Below the pieces are notes generated by a model, which worked only from the letters and a program-made list of their open reading frames with translations, ran no database searches and had not been told where the DNA came from. Both the position numbers and the translations under genes were made by a program. A DNA stretch of 64,000 nucleotides from Desulfurellaceae bacterium (GTDB taxonomy: Bacteria; Desulfobacterota; Binatia; Bin18), in NCBI GenBank assembly GCA_021296095.1, contig JAGWBB010000037.1, positions 16,832 to 80,831 of the forward strand, read 5' to 3'. Below, piece by piece: positions 17,736 through 26,106 of the stretch (positions within the stretch are counted from its first letter, which is position 1; every line of letters begins with the position of its first letter).

Positions 17736-18961
17736 GCTCCACCTCCCGAATAAAAGCCAACGTACTCTTCGACGACCTTATGCCCGTGGCGGATACACAC
17801 TTCATTGTCCTGTAATAAAAAGTGCGTTTTGGCGCGAGTGGCTAGAGCTTGCTGTGTTTCTTCCAGGGTGCTCAGGTCTTCCAGCAACGCATCCCGAAAC
17901 AGGCACTTACTATATTCCTGCCCGAAGCGTTGTTCCACGGTGGTGGCCGGTGGGAAGTATTGGCGAAACTCCCACAAGGTGCGGTCCACGGCTAGGGGCC
18001 AGAAGTGATAGGTAAAATACATGCCGTCGAGCACATCGACAAAGAAGTTGGGAAAAATGACGTTAATGTCAAAACTCCAATTTGGAACTTTACCCGGGTT
18101 CAGATACGGGGGCAGGTCGTCAGTCGAGGCCGAAAGCATGGTATCAAACGAGCGACCCAGTTTGTGCACCAAGGTTTGGATAGGGGTCGGCTTGGGCTTG
18201 GGATTGCCGTCCACGGAAAACCTACGGTGATTACGATATAGCTTCACCCACGGCAGGTGTACCAGTGGATTTTCCTTGGGGCCATAGCTGGGCAGGGAGC
18301 GGGCGTGGATAAACGCGACATGATAGCCTTCTTGAAACGCGTCTGCGGCCACCTTCCAGCTCACCTTGGCTTCGGTCTGATAGGTTTTGCGTGTGGTGTA
18401 TCGGCCAAACGGAAAGCCGCGCAGCTGTTCCCCGAGTTCGCCTAAGTATTCTGTCAGCGTCTCCTTGGGCTGGGGGGCAAGGTTGATGAAAATGAACCCC
18501 TCCCATGTGTCCACGGCAACAGGAGTCAGGCCGTGGGCGGTTTTATCCAAATCAAAGAACTGATCTTCATCTGGTACAAAGATGAGCCGGCCCTCAGTAT
18601 TGTAGCTCCAGCCATGAAACTTACAGGCAAACACGCCCCGACACGTGCCGTCGCCATCCCACACGACCTTATTGCCCCGATGCGAGCACATATTGTGAAA
18701 CGCGCGGATCGTGCCGTCTTGGCCGCGCACGATCAGCACCGAGGCTTCGCCCGCAGCAATATTTTTGACCAAATAGTCACCGGCCTTGGGGATTTCTTCC
18801 ACCCGGCCGACATTCAGCCACACTTGCTTAAAAATCCGCTCGCGTTCCAGGGTATGATACTCGGGTGAAATACACGGCTCGATTGGCACGGGCCCGGTCC
18901 CCAACTCTGGATACGTTTGCGCCCAGCTCTTCCCGTTCGTCCCGTTTGTTTGAATACCCAT
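17732..18961 (-). CDS. Rieske non-heme iron oxygenase, alpha subunit (copy 1)
   Basis: A 409-residue ring-hydroxylating-type oxygenase alpha subunit. The Rieske cluster ligands are Cys92-His94 and Cys113-His116 (CSHRG and CKFHGW). The mononuclear iron ligands are His214 and His219 in EGYHVAFIH; the third is probably the Asp in LLEDLSTLE. The residue three before His214, normally the bridging Asp, is Glu211, as in the carnitine oxygenase CntA. No beta subunit, ferredoxin or reductase gene is nearby. ATG 18961 follows AAAGGGGGG, with a strong promoter 120-150 bases upstream. It is about half identical by eye to the protein at 19583. Confidence 0.93.
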   Translation of the reverse strand: MGIQTNGTNGKSWAQTYPELGTGPVPIEPCISPEYHTLERERIFKQVWLNVGRVEEIPKAGDYLVKNIAAGEASVLIVRGQDGTIRAFHNMCSHRGNKVVWDGDGTCRGVFACKFHGWSYNTEGRLIFVPDEDQFFDLDKTAHGLTPVAVDTWEGFIFINLAPQPKETLTEYLGELGEQLRGFPFGRYTTRKTYQTEAKVSWKVAADAFQEGYHVAFIHARSLPSYGPKENPLVHLPWVKLYRNHRRFSVDGNPKPKPTPIQTLVHKLGRSFDTMLSASTDDLPPYLNPGKVPNWSFDINVIFPNFFVDVLDGMYFTYHFWPLAVDRTLWEFRQYFPPATTVEQRFGQEYSKCLFRDALLEDLSTLEETQQALATRAKTHFLLQDNEVCIRHGHKVVEEYVGFYSGGGA

Positions 18962-19080
18962 CGCATGGCCCCCCTTTCTAACACGGCTTCGGTACGACTC
19001 CTATGCATCTTTACCAGCAAACGCAGAGCAGCTCGGCCAGCCCGCTGCAGCAGCGTCATGCCGCCCCCACCTCTCCGCCG

Positions 19081-19108
19081 TCTATACTCGGCCTCGCGCC
19101 GATGTCAA
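19081..19108 (-). promoter_or_regulatory. Sigma-70-like promoter upstream of Rieske copy 1
   Basis: On the minus strand TTGACA (19108-19103) and TATAGA (19086-19081) are separated by 16 bases. This is the best promoter match in the cluster. It gives a leader of about 115 bases before ATG 18961, so the second Rieske module can be expressed apart from the first. The rest of the 18962-19188 gap shows no gene. Confidence 0.6.
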
Positions 19109-19188
19109 GAGTTGCGGTTGTATCGGAAGGGGCTGTTCTCCCTCTCGTTGGCAGTTGCTCCCACCCTGCGAGCACTTCGTCTTGGACT

Positions 19189-19572
19189 TTATTGCTGCCA
19201 AGTGCCATGGTGTTTCCTCCTCCCTGCTACAGATGAGAACCTCGGTTCGTGTCCGGGTACGAACCGGGTGGATTCAAAGCCGTCAATCACTCCCGGCTGC
19301 CCAAAGAATTCCACGGCCGGTGCAATTTCTGCCAAAGATAATGTCAGTAAAATTAAGCGTCTCACTTCCTCGGGCATTGTGTCGAGAGGAAACTGCCGTA
19401 GATACTCAAGGATGGCTTCCATCCGGGGAAAGATCGCGTCATAAAATGTCCGCAGCTCTTCCATGCTGCTCGACAGGCGCTTTTGGTTGCGCGCCCTTTC
19501 TTCGGCCAGGGACCAGTCAGCAACGAAAGCCTCGAGGTCTGCAAACTGATCCGGCAACACACCCTGAGACAT
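19189..19572 (-). CDS. Small helical protein paired with Rieske oxygenase (paralogue 2)
   Basis: A 127-residue paralogue of the protein at 17403-17735: LPDQFADLEAFVADWSLAEE, MEELRTFYDAIFPRMEAILEYL, FPLDTMPEEVRRLILLTLSLAE. A C-terminal extension (about 20 residues after STRFVPGHEP) is absent from the shorter copy. ATG 19572 follows AGGGGGGAG and lies 10 bases after the Rieske stop; an upstream ATG at 19596 would overlap that gene. Function unknown; the constant position after a Rieske gene is the main clue. Confidence 0.8.
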   Translation of the reverse strand: MSQGVLPDQFADLEAFVADWSLAEERARNQKRLSSSMEELRTFYDAIFPRMEAILEYLRQFPLDTMPEEVRRLILLTLSLAEIAPAVEFFGQPGVIDGFESTRFVPGHEPRFSSVAGRRKHHGTWQQ

Positions 19573-19582
19573 AGCTCCCCCC

Positions 19583-20800
19583 TTATCTTTCGCCATCTTC
19601 TATAAAGTCCTCCGCAAGCTTATTGGCGTGTCTGATCAACAGTTCTTGATCTTGCAGCGGGGTATGGGTGAGCGCACCAGAAGCGAGCCCCCTTTGTACG
19701 TTCTCAAGCGTACTGCCGTCTTCCAGCCACACGTCGCGGGTCACGCATCTGGTGTGTTCTCGGCTAAACCACTGGGCGGCATTTTCCGCCTGGGGTAAAT
19801 ACAGCCGGGCTTCCCACACCGATCGATCGACCGTCAGCGGCCACATATGGTGGGTGAGGCAGAAGCCCCCGAACAGCAAGAAGTGAAAATTGGGGAAGAT
19901 ATAATACAGATCGAAAGACCAATTCGGATTTCTGGTTGGGTTGAGGACACTCGGTGGCAGTCGTTCGAGAAAGGAGCCGGTTGCTTCAGCGCTGAGCATC
20001 GCTCCGAATTGAGAAGCCAGGGCTTCTACGGGAGTTGGCGTATGGGTCTGATTCCCGTAACCGGAGAGCATACTGTGACGCCGATAGAGTTTGATGTCGA
20101 GGGTGTGAAGAGAAGGGTTGTCTGCATTGGCGAAAAAATCTGGGACCGTGCGCGCGTGCAGGCTCTTGGCGTGATAGGCTTCCAGCTGGGAGTCTCGCGC
20201 CGCTCTCCAGTTACATTGCAGCTCTGCCTTATAGGAGTAACAGACCGACAGTTCGGCGAAGGGAAATTCTGTCAAGACTGTCACCGCCTCGCCCAAATAC
20301 TGCGGCAAGGTTTCCTGCGGGTGGGGATCGAGATGGATGAAGATAAACCCTCCACAGATGTCTGTGGTAACCGGGGTCAGACCATGCTCGCTCTTCCTGA
20401 AATCAAAGAACATCTCCTCTTCCGGCACGCCGATCAGCCGTCCGTCCGGGGCATAGGTCCAGCCGTGAAATTTACACGTCAATCTCTGACACGAACCCCG
20501 TCCATTCCAGACAAGCTTATTCCCACGATGTTTACACACATTGTGGAAAGCGCGTACCGTTCCGTCCTGTCCGCGAACAACAAGAATTGAGGTATTGCCC
20601 ACGGCAAGGTCCTGAACGAAGTAGTCTCCCGGTCGTGGAATGTCTTCCAGCCTGCCGACATTGAGCCACACCCGCCGAAAGATCCGCTCCCGTTCCAACT
20701 TAAAATATTCCGGTGAAATATAGGGTTTGATCGGGGCCGGGCCTGTTCCCAGCTCACCATACTGTGTTGTCCAGTGTTGGTGCTTCGTTGCAGTCTCCAT
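19583..20800 (-). CDS. Rieske non-heme iron oxygenase, alpha subunit (copy 2)
   Basis: A 405-residue paralogue of the protein at 17732. Rieske ligands are Cys89-His91 (CKHRG) and Cys109-His112 (CKFHGW); iron ligands His210 and His215 lie in LEAYHAKSLH, with Glu207 at the bridging position in place of Asp. The catalytic domain is more diverged than the Rieske domain when compared with copy 1, consistent with a different substrate. ATG 20800 follows GAAGGGAGAG. It heads the minus-strand cluster and is followed by its small partner gene. Confidence 0.93.
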   Translation of the reverse strand: METATKHQHWTTQYGELGTGPAPIKPYISPEYFKLERERIFRRVWLNVGRLEDIPRPGDYFVQDLAVGNTSILVVRGQDGTVRAFHNVCKHRGNKLVWNGRGSCQRLTCKFHGWTYAPDGRLIGVPEEEMFFDFRKSEHGLTPVTTDICGGFIFIHLDPHPQETLPQYLGEAVTVLTEFPFAELSVCYSYKAELQCNWRAARDSQLEAYHAKSLHARTVPDFFANADNPSLHTLDIKLYRRHSMLSGYGNQTHTPTPVEALASQFGAMLSAEATGSFLERLPPSVLNPTRNPNWSFDLYYIFPNFHFLLFGGFCLTHHMWPLTVDRSVWEARLYLPQAENAAQWFSREHTRCVTRDVWLEDGSTLENVQRGLASGALTHTPLQDQELLIRHANKLAEDFIEDGER

Positions 20801-20886
20801 TCTCTCTCCCTTCTTATCCTGTCCCCATGAGTACCGTTTCTTCTCCCAGCCATAACACTCATGAACGTCCCGTTTGAGAAGAAGAG

Positions 20887-20914
20887 ACGGTTCCCACCCG
20901 GACGTGGGAACCGT
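20887..20914 (-). terminator. Hairpin terminator after amidohydrolase
   Basis: A perfect 11 bp stem (ACGGTTCCCAC / GTGGGAACCGT) with a 6 base loop, starting 10 bases after the stop of the minus-strand gene at 20925. The following minus-strand sequence is CTCTTCTTCTC, pyrimidine-rich but not a clean T tract. It separates this gene from the Rieske cluster. Confidence 0.65.
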
Positions 20915-20924
20915 GAGACACGGG

Positions 20925-22037
20925 CTAGGTCAGCTCAATTCGGTACAGCTTGGCCGCATTGTCACAGATGATCTTTTTGGTGACCTCCGCCGGCACGTTG
21001 GAAAAGTCGCGCTCAATGATTTTGAGCGAGTCGGGCCAGGTCGAGTCGGTGTGGGGAAAGTCCGAGGCCCACATGTAGTTATTCTCTCCGAAGATGTCGT
21101 AGGTTTTGGGACCGACCGGGTCGTCCTGGAAGGTGGCCCACATCTGGCGCTTGACATACGCGCTGGGCTTTTGCGGCAGGGGTTCCTTGAGCATGGCGTT
21201 GAACTTCTCAAAGGCGTGGTCCAGGCGGTACATATAGTGCGGGAACCAGCCCGAGTCGTTCTCGGCCGACACGATCGGCAGCTCGGGGAAGCGCTCCAAC
21301 ACCCCGCCGAAGATCAGGCTGGTCAGCGAGCGCTGGACCTCGTGAATGATGTTCATGTACTGCGAGGCAATCTCGGGGCCCAGAGTTTCCTTGCCCTGCC
21401 GCTTTTTGCCGGTGATGACGTGCAGCGACAGGGGCAGGTGGAGTTCCGAGGCGGCCTGCCAAAACGGATCGTAGACTTTGTCGCTGTACGGCCGGTCGGG
21501 TGGCGGCGAGCCCCAGATCATCGCGCCCTTGAGGCCGAGCTTGGCGCTCCGCTCCAGCTCCTTGACCCCGGCGTGTATGTCTTCGAGTGAGATCAGGGCG
21601 ATGGCGTGCAGGCGTTGCGGGTTGTGCGAGCAGAACTCGGCAACCCAGTCGTTATAGACCCCGAAGCAGGCGCGTTGCAGGTCCGCGTCCTGCAGGCCGA
21701 ACAGCGGCATGCCCAGGGTGGTGTACAAGACCTCGGCCTGCACCCCGTCAATATCCTGGTCCTTGAGGCGTTCGGCCGGATCCCAGCCGCTGGGCCGGGC
21801 CGCCTCATAGCCCCGGTTCAAATGGTCTTTGAGTTCCTGGCCGCTGCGGCCGGCGCCAAAGCCGCCCGCAACCGGAAAGGGCTGGATGTCGGGCGCGACA
21901 AAGATCTGGGTCGGTTTTCTGGGGTGTTTGATGACCTTGGGGGCCTGGTCGCGGTATTTTTTATCCAGCCGTTGCTGCCACAGATCGGCCGGTTCCATCA
22001 TGTGCGAGTCGGCCGATATGATCTGGATTTGTGTCAT
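20925..22037 (-). CDS. Amidohydrolase family protein
   Basis: A 370-residue TIM-barrel amidohydrolase of the same broad family as the gene at 12987. The N-terminus has SADSHMMEPADLW (the D-x-H-x(2)-E metal site) and the C-terminus ASDFPHTDSTWP. His strand LSLHVITGKK and AENDSGW are present. ATG 22037 follows AGGAGGAAC. The next gene upstream (22068) is an unrelated amidohydrolase 30 bases away, so the two are probably one transcript ending at the hairpin at 20887. Confidence 0.92.
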   Translation of the reverse strand: MTQIQIISADSHMMEPADLWQQRLDKKYRDQAPKVIKHPRKPTQIFVAPDIQPFPVAGGFGAGRSGQELKDHLNRGYEAARPSGWDPAERLKDQDIDGVQAEVLYTTLGMPLFGLQDADLQRACFGVYNDWVAEFCSHNPQRLHAIALISLEDIHAGVKELERSAKLGLKGAMIWGSPPPDRPYSDKVYDPFWQAASELHLPLSLHVITGKKRQGKETLGPEIASQYMNIIHEVQRSLTSLIFGGVLERFPELPIVSAENDSGWFPHYMYRLDHAFEKFNAMLKEPLPQKPSAYVKRQMWATFQDDPVGPKTYDIFGENNYMWASDFPHTDSTWPDSLKIIERDFSNVPAEVTKKIICDNAAKLYRIELT

Positions 22038-22067
22038 AGGGTGTTCCTCCTGTTTGGAATCTGGCGG

Positions 22068-23435
22068 TCAGTGAGCGGCGGCGTCCGAGTGCGGAACCTG
22101 GGCCAGCAGCGTGGGCGGGTCGTAGGCCACGCCGCCGCGATACACGTCGGTCAGCCGCCGCAGCTGCCGCGGGTCGGTGAGCGGGTCGCCGTCGACGACG
22201 AGCAGGTCGGCGTAGCGGCCCGATGCCACGCTGCCGAGATGGTCCTGCTGGCGCAGATAGCGGGCCGCCACAGACGTGACCGCCTTGAGCGCGGCCATGG
22301 CGCCGATGGCTTCGGACAAGAGTTCGATTTCCCGCAGCAGGCCAAACCCGGCCGGTGGATAGGCAATCCCGCCGCAGTCGGTCCCGCCGACCACGATGCC
22401 GCCGGCCTCGTGGAGAATCCGGGTCACCTCCTGGTGCTTTTCCAGCGCCCTGGCGCCCAGGCTGGGCTCAAAGCCGGGGAACATGTCCCAGTCGGGGCGT
22501 TCGCCGATGTGCTCGGCCAGGCTCCGCTGCCGGGCCAGCGCCATAGGCGCGATATAGCGCCGGTCGGTGTCGTGCAGGGCGGCTTCGGCTCCCACCTTGG
22601 CCAGCCACAACAGGTCCAGAGTGGTGCCCATATTGACCTGATGATCGACCATGGCGTCGAACCAGGTCTTGGCCTGATCGCCGTGCAGGTCGGCGTCTTC
22701 CCAGCCTTTGAAGGTCAGCGGGGCGAAGCGGCGGTCCATCATGGAATGGACCGACAGGCCGGGGCCGAAGCGCATGTCGGCGGCGCAGAAATCGTTATAG
22801 GGCGAGATCCAGACGTGTTCGAGTCCGTCGATACCGGCCCGAATCACGTCCAGCGAATGGGTGTAGCCCAGGTGGCCGGTGACCGGAACGCGCTTATCCA
22901 CAAAGTCGATCACCGCCTTGGCGGTGTCCGGCGGCAGGGTGAAATACAGCTTGACGCCGTCCACGCCGGCCGCCAGCAAACCGCTAATTTTGGCCGGTAC
23001 GGCCTCGACTGAGGGGATGCTGTCCAGCAGCTCGGCAAACGGACCGTTAGGATCAAAGCTGGAATCCGAACCGTCGAGCAGCGGGCCGCAGATGAACAGC
23101 CGGGGACCGAGCAGATGGCCGCTGTTCAGCTCGTCTTTGAGCTGTGTGACCTTTTCGAGTTTGCCGCCCACATCGCGCGCGGTTGTCACCCCGGCGGCCA
23201 GAAACAGCGGCAGGCTCTCCTTGTCCATGAAAGTCGTGTGGACGTGGGTATCGATCAGGCCCGGCAGGACGGTTTTGCCGCCCAGGTCAATGATCCGGGT
23301 GCCGGGCGGGGCTGTAATCTCACCGCTGGCGACCTGGCTGATGCGCTCGCCGTCGATGAGAATTGAGACTCCCGATTGCGCTTGGTCGGCGATGCCGTCG
23401 ATCAGCCGCGCGTTTTTCAGCAGCATGGGTGGCAT
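22068..23435 (-). CDS. Amidohydrolase, imidazolonepropionase/prolidase-like
   Basis: A 455-residue metal-dependent hydrolase of the amidohydrolase-1 type. The beta-sandwich starts MLLKNARLIDG, and the metal motif HxH is in LPGLIDTHVHTTFMD. Later metal residues are expected in VTGHLGYTH and VGGTDCGG; the C-terminal LGSVASGRYADLLVVDGDPL is characteristic. Enzymes of this kind cleave cyclic amides, peptides or carbamates. ATG 23435 follows AAGGAGG. Cytoplasmic; substrate unknown. Confidence 0.92.
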   Translation of the reverse strand: MPPMLLKNARLIDGIADQAQSGVSILIDGERISQVASGEITAPPGTRIIDLGGKTVLPGLIDTHVHTTFMDKESLPLFLAAGVTTARDVGGKLEKVTQLKDELNSGHLLGPRLFICGPLLDGSDSSFDPNGPFAELLDSIPSVEAVPAKISGLLAAGVDGVKLYFTLPPDTAKAVIDFVDKRVPVTGHLGYTHSLDVIRAGIDGLEHVWISPYNDFCAADMRFGPGLSVHSMMDRRFAPLTFKGWEDADLHGDQAKTWFDAMVDHQVNMGTTLDLLWLAKVGAEAALHDTDRRYIAPMALARQRSLAEHIGERPDWDMFPGFEPSLGARALEKHQEVTRILHEAGGIVVGGTDCGGIAYPPAGFGLLREIELLSEAIGAMAALKAVTSVAARYLRQQDHLGSVASGRYADLLVVDGDPLTDPRQLRRLTDVYRGGVAYDPPTLLAQVPHSDAAAH

Positions 23436-23599
23436 ACTTCCTCCTTATCGGTGCTCCCAACATACTCCTGATTGGAAAGAATCCGCAAACCCCGGGCGGT
23501 CCTGCCTGAACGCTTGACAGCCCAGTGGATATGGGCGAGCCTGACCGAGGCCGCACGGCGCAGGGCGTCGGCGTTGAAGTCATACACATCGGAGAACGT

Positions 23600-24610
<1,011 letters not shown>

Positions 24611-24636
24611 TCTGGACCGCTAGCCCTGCTCAGGTC

Positions 24637-25173
24637 CTAGCGCTGAATGCTTCGGATGGGGTCGGAGCCGTCCCAATGCTGGGCTGCCTCGGCAACTTTC
24701 TGGAAGAACTTGGCCTTCCAGCCACACGCTTCTGACAGCTCAACGACTGTACCCGGATGCGCTTCTGTACACAGGTACACGAAGCGTCCATTTTCGCCGA
24801 CCGTACCCGACTGTCCGACCTCGTAACCCAGAGACTCGGCACGCGCCAGGGCGGCATCCATGGCTTCAGGACTCTCCATCCAATAGGCAAAATGCTGCAA
24901 GCCTTCGTGGCCGGCGTCCAGAAAGTCGCGCCACATGGAGGGCGCGGTGTTGCGGGGCTGGATGAGTTCGATTTGAAGCTGCCCGGAGTTGGCCAGGGCG
25001 ATACTCGCCGCCGCCTCAGACGGCTGATCTCGATATCGAAAATCGTCGATCCTGACCTGATCGAAGTAGAAAAACGGTCCGACGCCGAGGACATTGATCC
25101 AGTGATTGAGCGCCGTCTCAATGTCGCGGACAACGTAGCCGTTCTGACGAATCGCACCAAAAATACGACTCAT
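24637..25173 (-). CDS. VOC family protein (glyoxalase/dioxygenase fold)
   Basis: A 178-residue vicinal-oxygen-chelate protein, similar to the methylmalonyl-CoA epimerase-like branch. Repeated beta-alpha-beta-beta-beta modules are visible: GYVVRDIETALNHWINVLGVGPFF and LQHFAYWMESPEAMDAALARAESLG. Possible metal ligands are a Gln/Glu in LQIELIQP, His in GLQHFAYW and Glu in VVELSE. ATG 25173 follows AAAGGAGG. Function cannot be assigned beyond fold. Confidence 0.88.
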   Translation of the reverse strand: MSRIFGAIRQNGYVVRDIETALNHWINVLGVGPFFYFDQVRIDDFRYRDQPSEAAASIALANSGQLQIELIQPRNTAPSMWRDFLDAGHEGLQHFAYWMESPEAMDAALARAESLGYEVGQSGTVGENGRFVYLCTEAHPGTVVELSEACGWKAKFFQKVAEAAQHWDGSDPIRSIQR

Positions 25174-25286
25174 GGTGAGCCTCCTTTTCGACCCTCAGCC
25201 GTTGCAGGGGTGAGCCTAGAACGCAACCTGTCTGCCGGTCAACCGGTTGCTTGCCGTGTGGAAGGCAGAATAGCGCCGAGACTGGC

Positions 25287-25619
25287 TCAGTCACATCCGG
25301 TTGCAACGGTTATCGCCCGACATACGGCTCGCATCTGCTCAGGCTTAAGACGGCCGATATATCGGGACAAATGGGAACGTTCGACGGTCTGTATATGATC
25401 GAGGTTGACTGCCGACTCGTGCTTGAGCCCCTCTGGCGTCCCGACTATGACCTCACTGGGAAGGCCACGGATCGTTGAGGTGAGCGGAGCGACGAGTACG
25501 GTATGCAGGACCTTGATAGCCTCTGGGCGGCTCAGGACTAAGACAGGGCGTCGTTTGTCCGGTCGGGCAAACTCGTATGTCCAGAGTTCTCCCCTGGCAA
25601 TTGCTACTCGTCTGGCCAT
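25287..25619 (-). CDS. MazF/PemK-family mRNA interferase toxin
   Basis: A 110-residue MazF-type toxin: RGELWTYEF, KRRPVLVLSRPEA, VAPLTSTIRGLPSEVIVG and the final VERSHLSRYIGRL. The catalytic Arg of the beta1-beta2 loop and the Ser/Thr of APLTST are present. It cleaves mRNA at short sequences. It overlaps the upstream antitoxin-like gene by 16 bases, consistent with coupled translation. Confidence 0.9.
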   Translation of the reverse strand: MARRVAIARGELWTYEFARPDKRRPVLVLSRPEAIKVLHTVLVAPLTSTIRGLPSEVIVGTPEGLKHESAVNLDHIQTVERSHLSRYIGRLKPEQMRAVCRAITVATGCD

Positions 25620-25834
25620 GTTCCTTGATCCGCCCAGCCGTTGAGGTCTGAGTCCGCCGGGTGTTCGCTATAGCCACGCTGGTAGGCTTCGGCAATCGAA
25701 TCCCGGCGCTTCTTCCGCAAATAGTCTGCCACCGCCCGACGGATCACCGCAGAACGGCCGTTCTGTTTGACCTCTTCGTCCCGGTCGAGCGTTTCCAAGA
25801 GCTGTTCGTCAAAGGTAATTTGAATGGCTTTCAT
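25604..25834 (-). CDS. Ribbon-helix-helix antitoxin of the MazF-like toxin
   Basis: A 76-residue protein: a beta strand MKAIQITFDEQLLETLD, then NGRSAVIRRAVADYLRKKRRD, the standard ribbon-helix-helix DNA-binding unit, and an acidic Trp-rich tail (DLNGWADQGTWPDE) of the kind that neutralises MazF. The promoter overlaps a palindrome, so autoregulation is expected. Confidence 0.88.
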   Translation of the reverse strand: MKAIQITFDEQLLETLDRDEEVKQNGRSAVIRRAVADYLRKKRRDSIAEAYQRGYSEHPADSDLNGWADQGTWPDE

Positions 25835-25840
25835 GAGGAT

Positions 25841-25878
25841 ATTCTATGTGGATAAACTGTACACATCAATATGTATAC
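25841..25878 (-). promoter_or_regulatory. Promoter and operator of the MazEF-like pair
   Basis: On the minus strand TTGATG (25869-25864) and TAGAAT (25846-25841) are 17 bases apart. A near-perfect palindrome at 25859-25878 (GTACACAT-CAAT-ATGTATAC) overlaps the -35 box. This is a good candidate for the binding site of the ribbon-helix-helix antitoxin. Confidence 0.65.
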
Positions 25879-25933
25879 GATAGGACTGAGAGGGGACTCT
25901 GGACACGTCTTATCAGAGAGAAGGGGAGGGGGG

Positions 25934-25962
25934 AGCAGACCCGCCTTTACGGCGGGTCTGCT
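25934..25962 (-). terminator. Strong intergenic hairpin
   Basis: A perfect 12 bp stem AGCAGACCCGCC / GGCGGGTCTGCT with a 5 base loop. On the minus strand the downstream sequence CCCCCCTCCCCTTCTC is pyrimidine-rich with few T. It lies between repeat A copy 2 (which ends the gene at 26104) and the antitoxin promoter, so it probably stops read-through of the deacylase transcript into the TA locus. Confidence 0.55.
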
Positions 25963-25983
25963 GGAACTGGGACGGTGCGGGGT

Positions 25984-26106
25984 TAGAGCACTTCACGATT
26001 CCGTATAGCCAGCCGGTTCTTGTCGTCATTCCGGCGAAAGCCGGAATCCAGGCGCTCGGCCGCATGACGAGAGTGGCAAGGCTACAGCTTAACGTGAACC
26101 GCTCTA
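25984..26106. repeat. MITE-like repeat A, copy 2 (123 bp, best-preserved ends)
   Basis: Bounded by TA on both sides, with inverted ends GAGCACTTCACG and CGTGAACCGCTC (10 of 12 match when inverted). Inside is a hairpin GTCATTCCGGCGAAAGCCGGAATCC. The arrangement (TA duplication, short inverted ends, no coding capacity) is that of a miniature element mobilised by an IS630/Tc1-type transposase, which is inference. The right end supplies the TAG stop of the gene at 26104. Confidence 0.75.
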
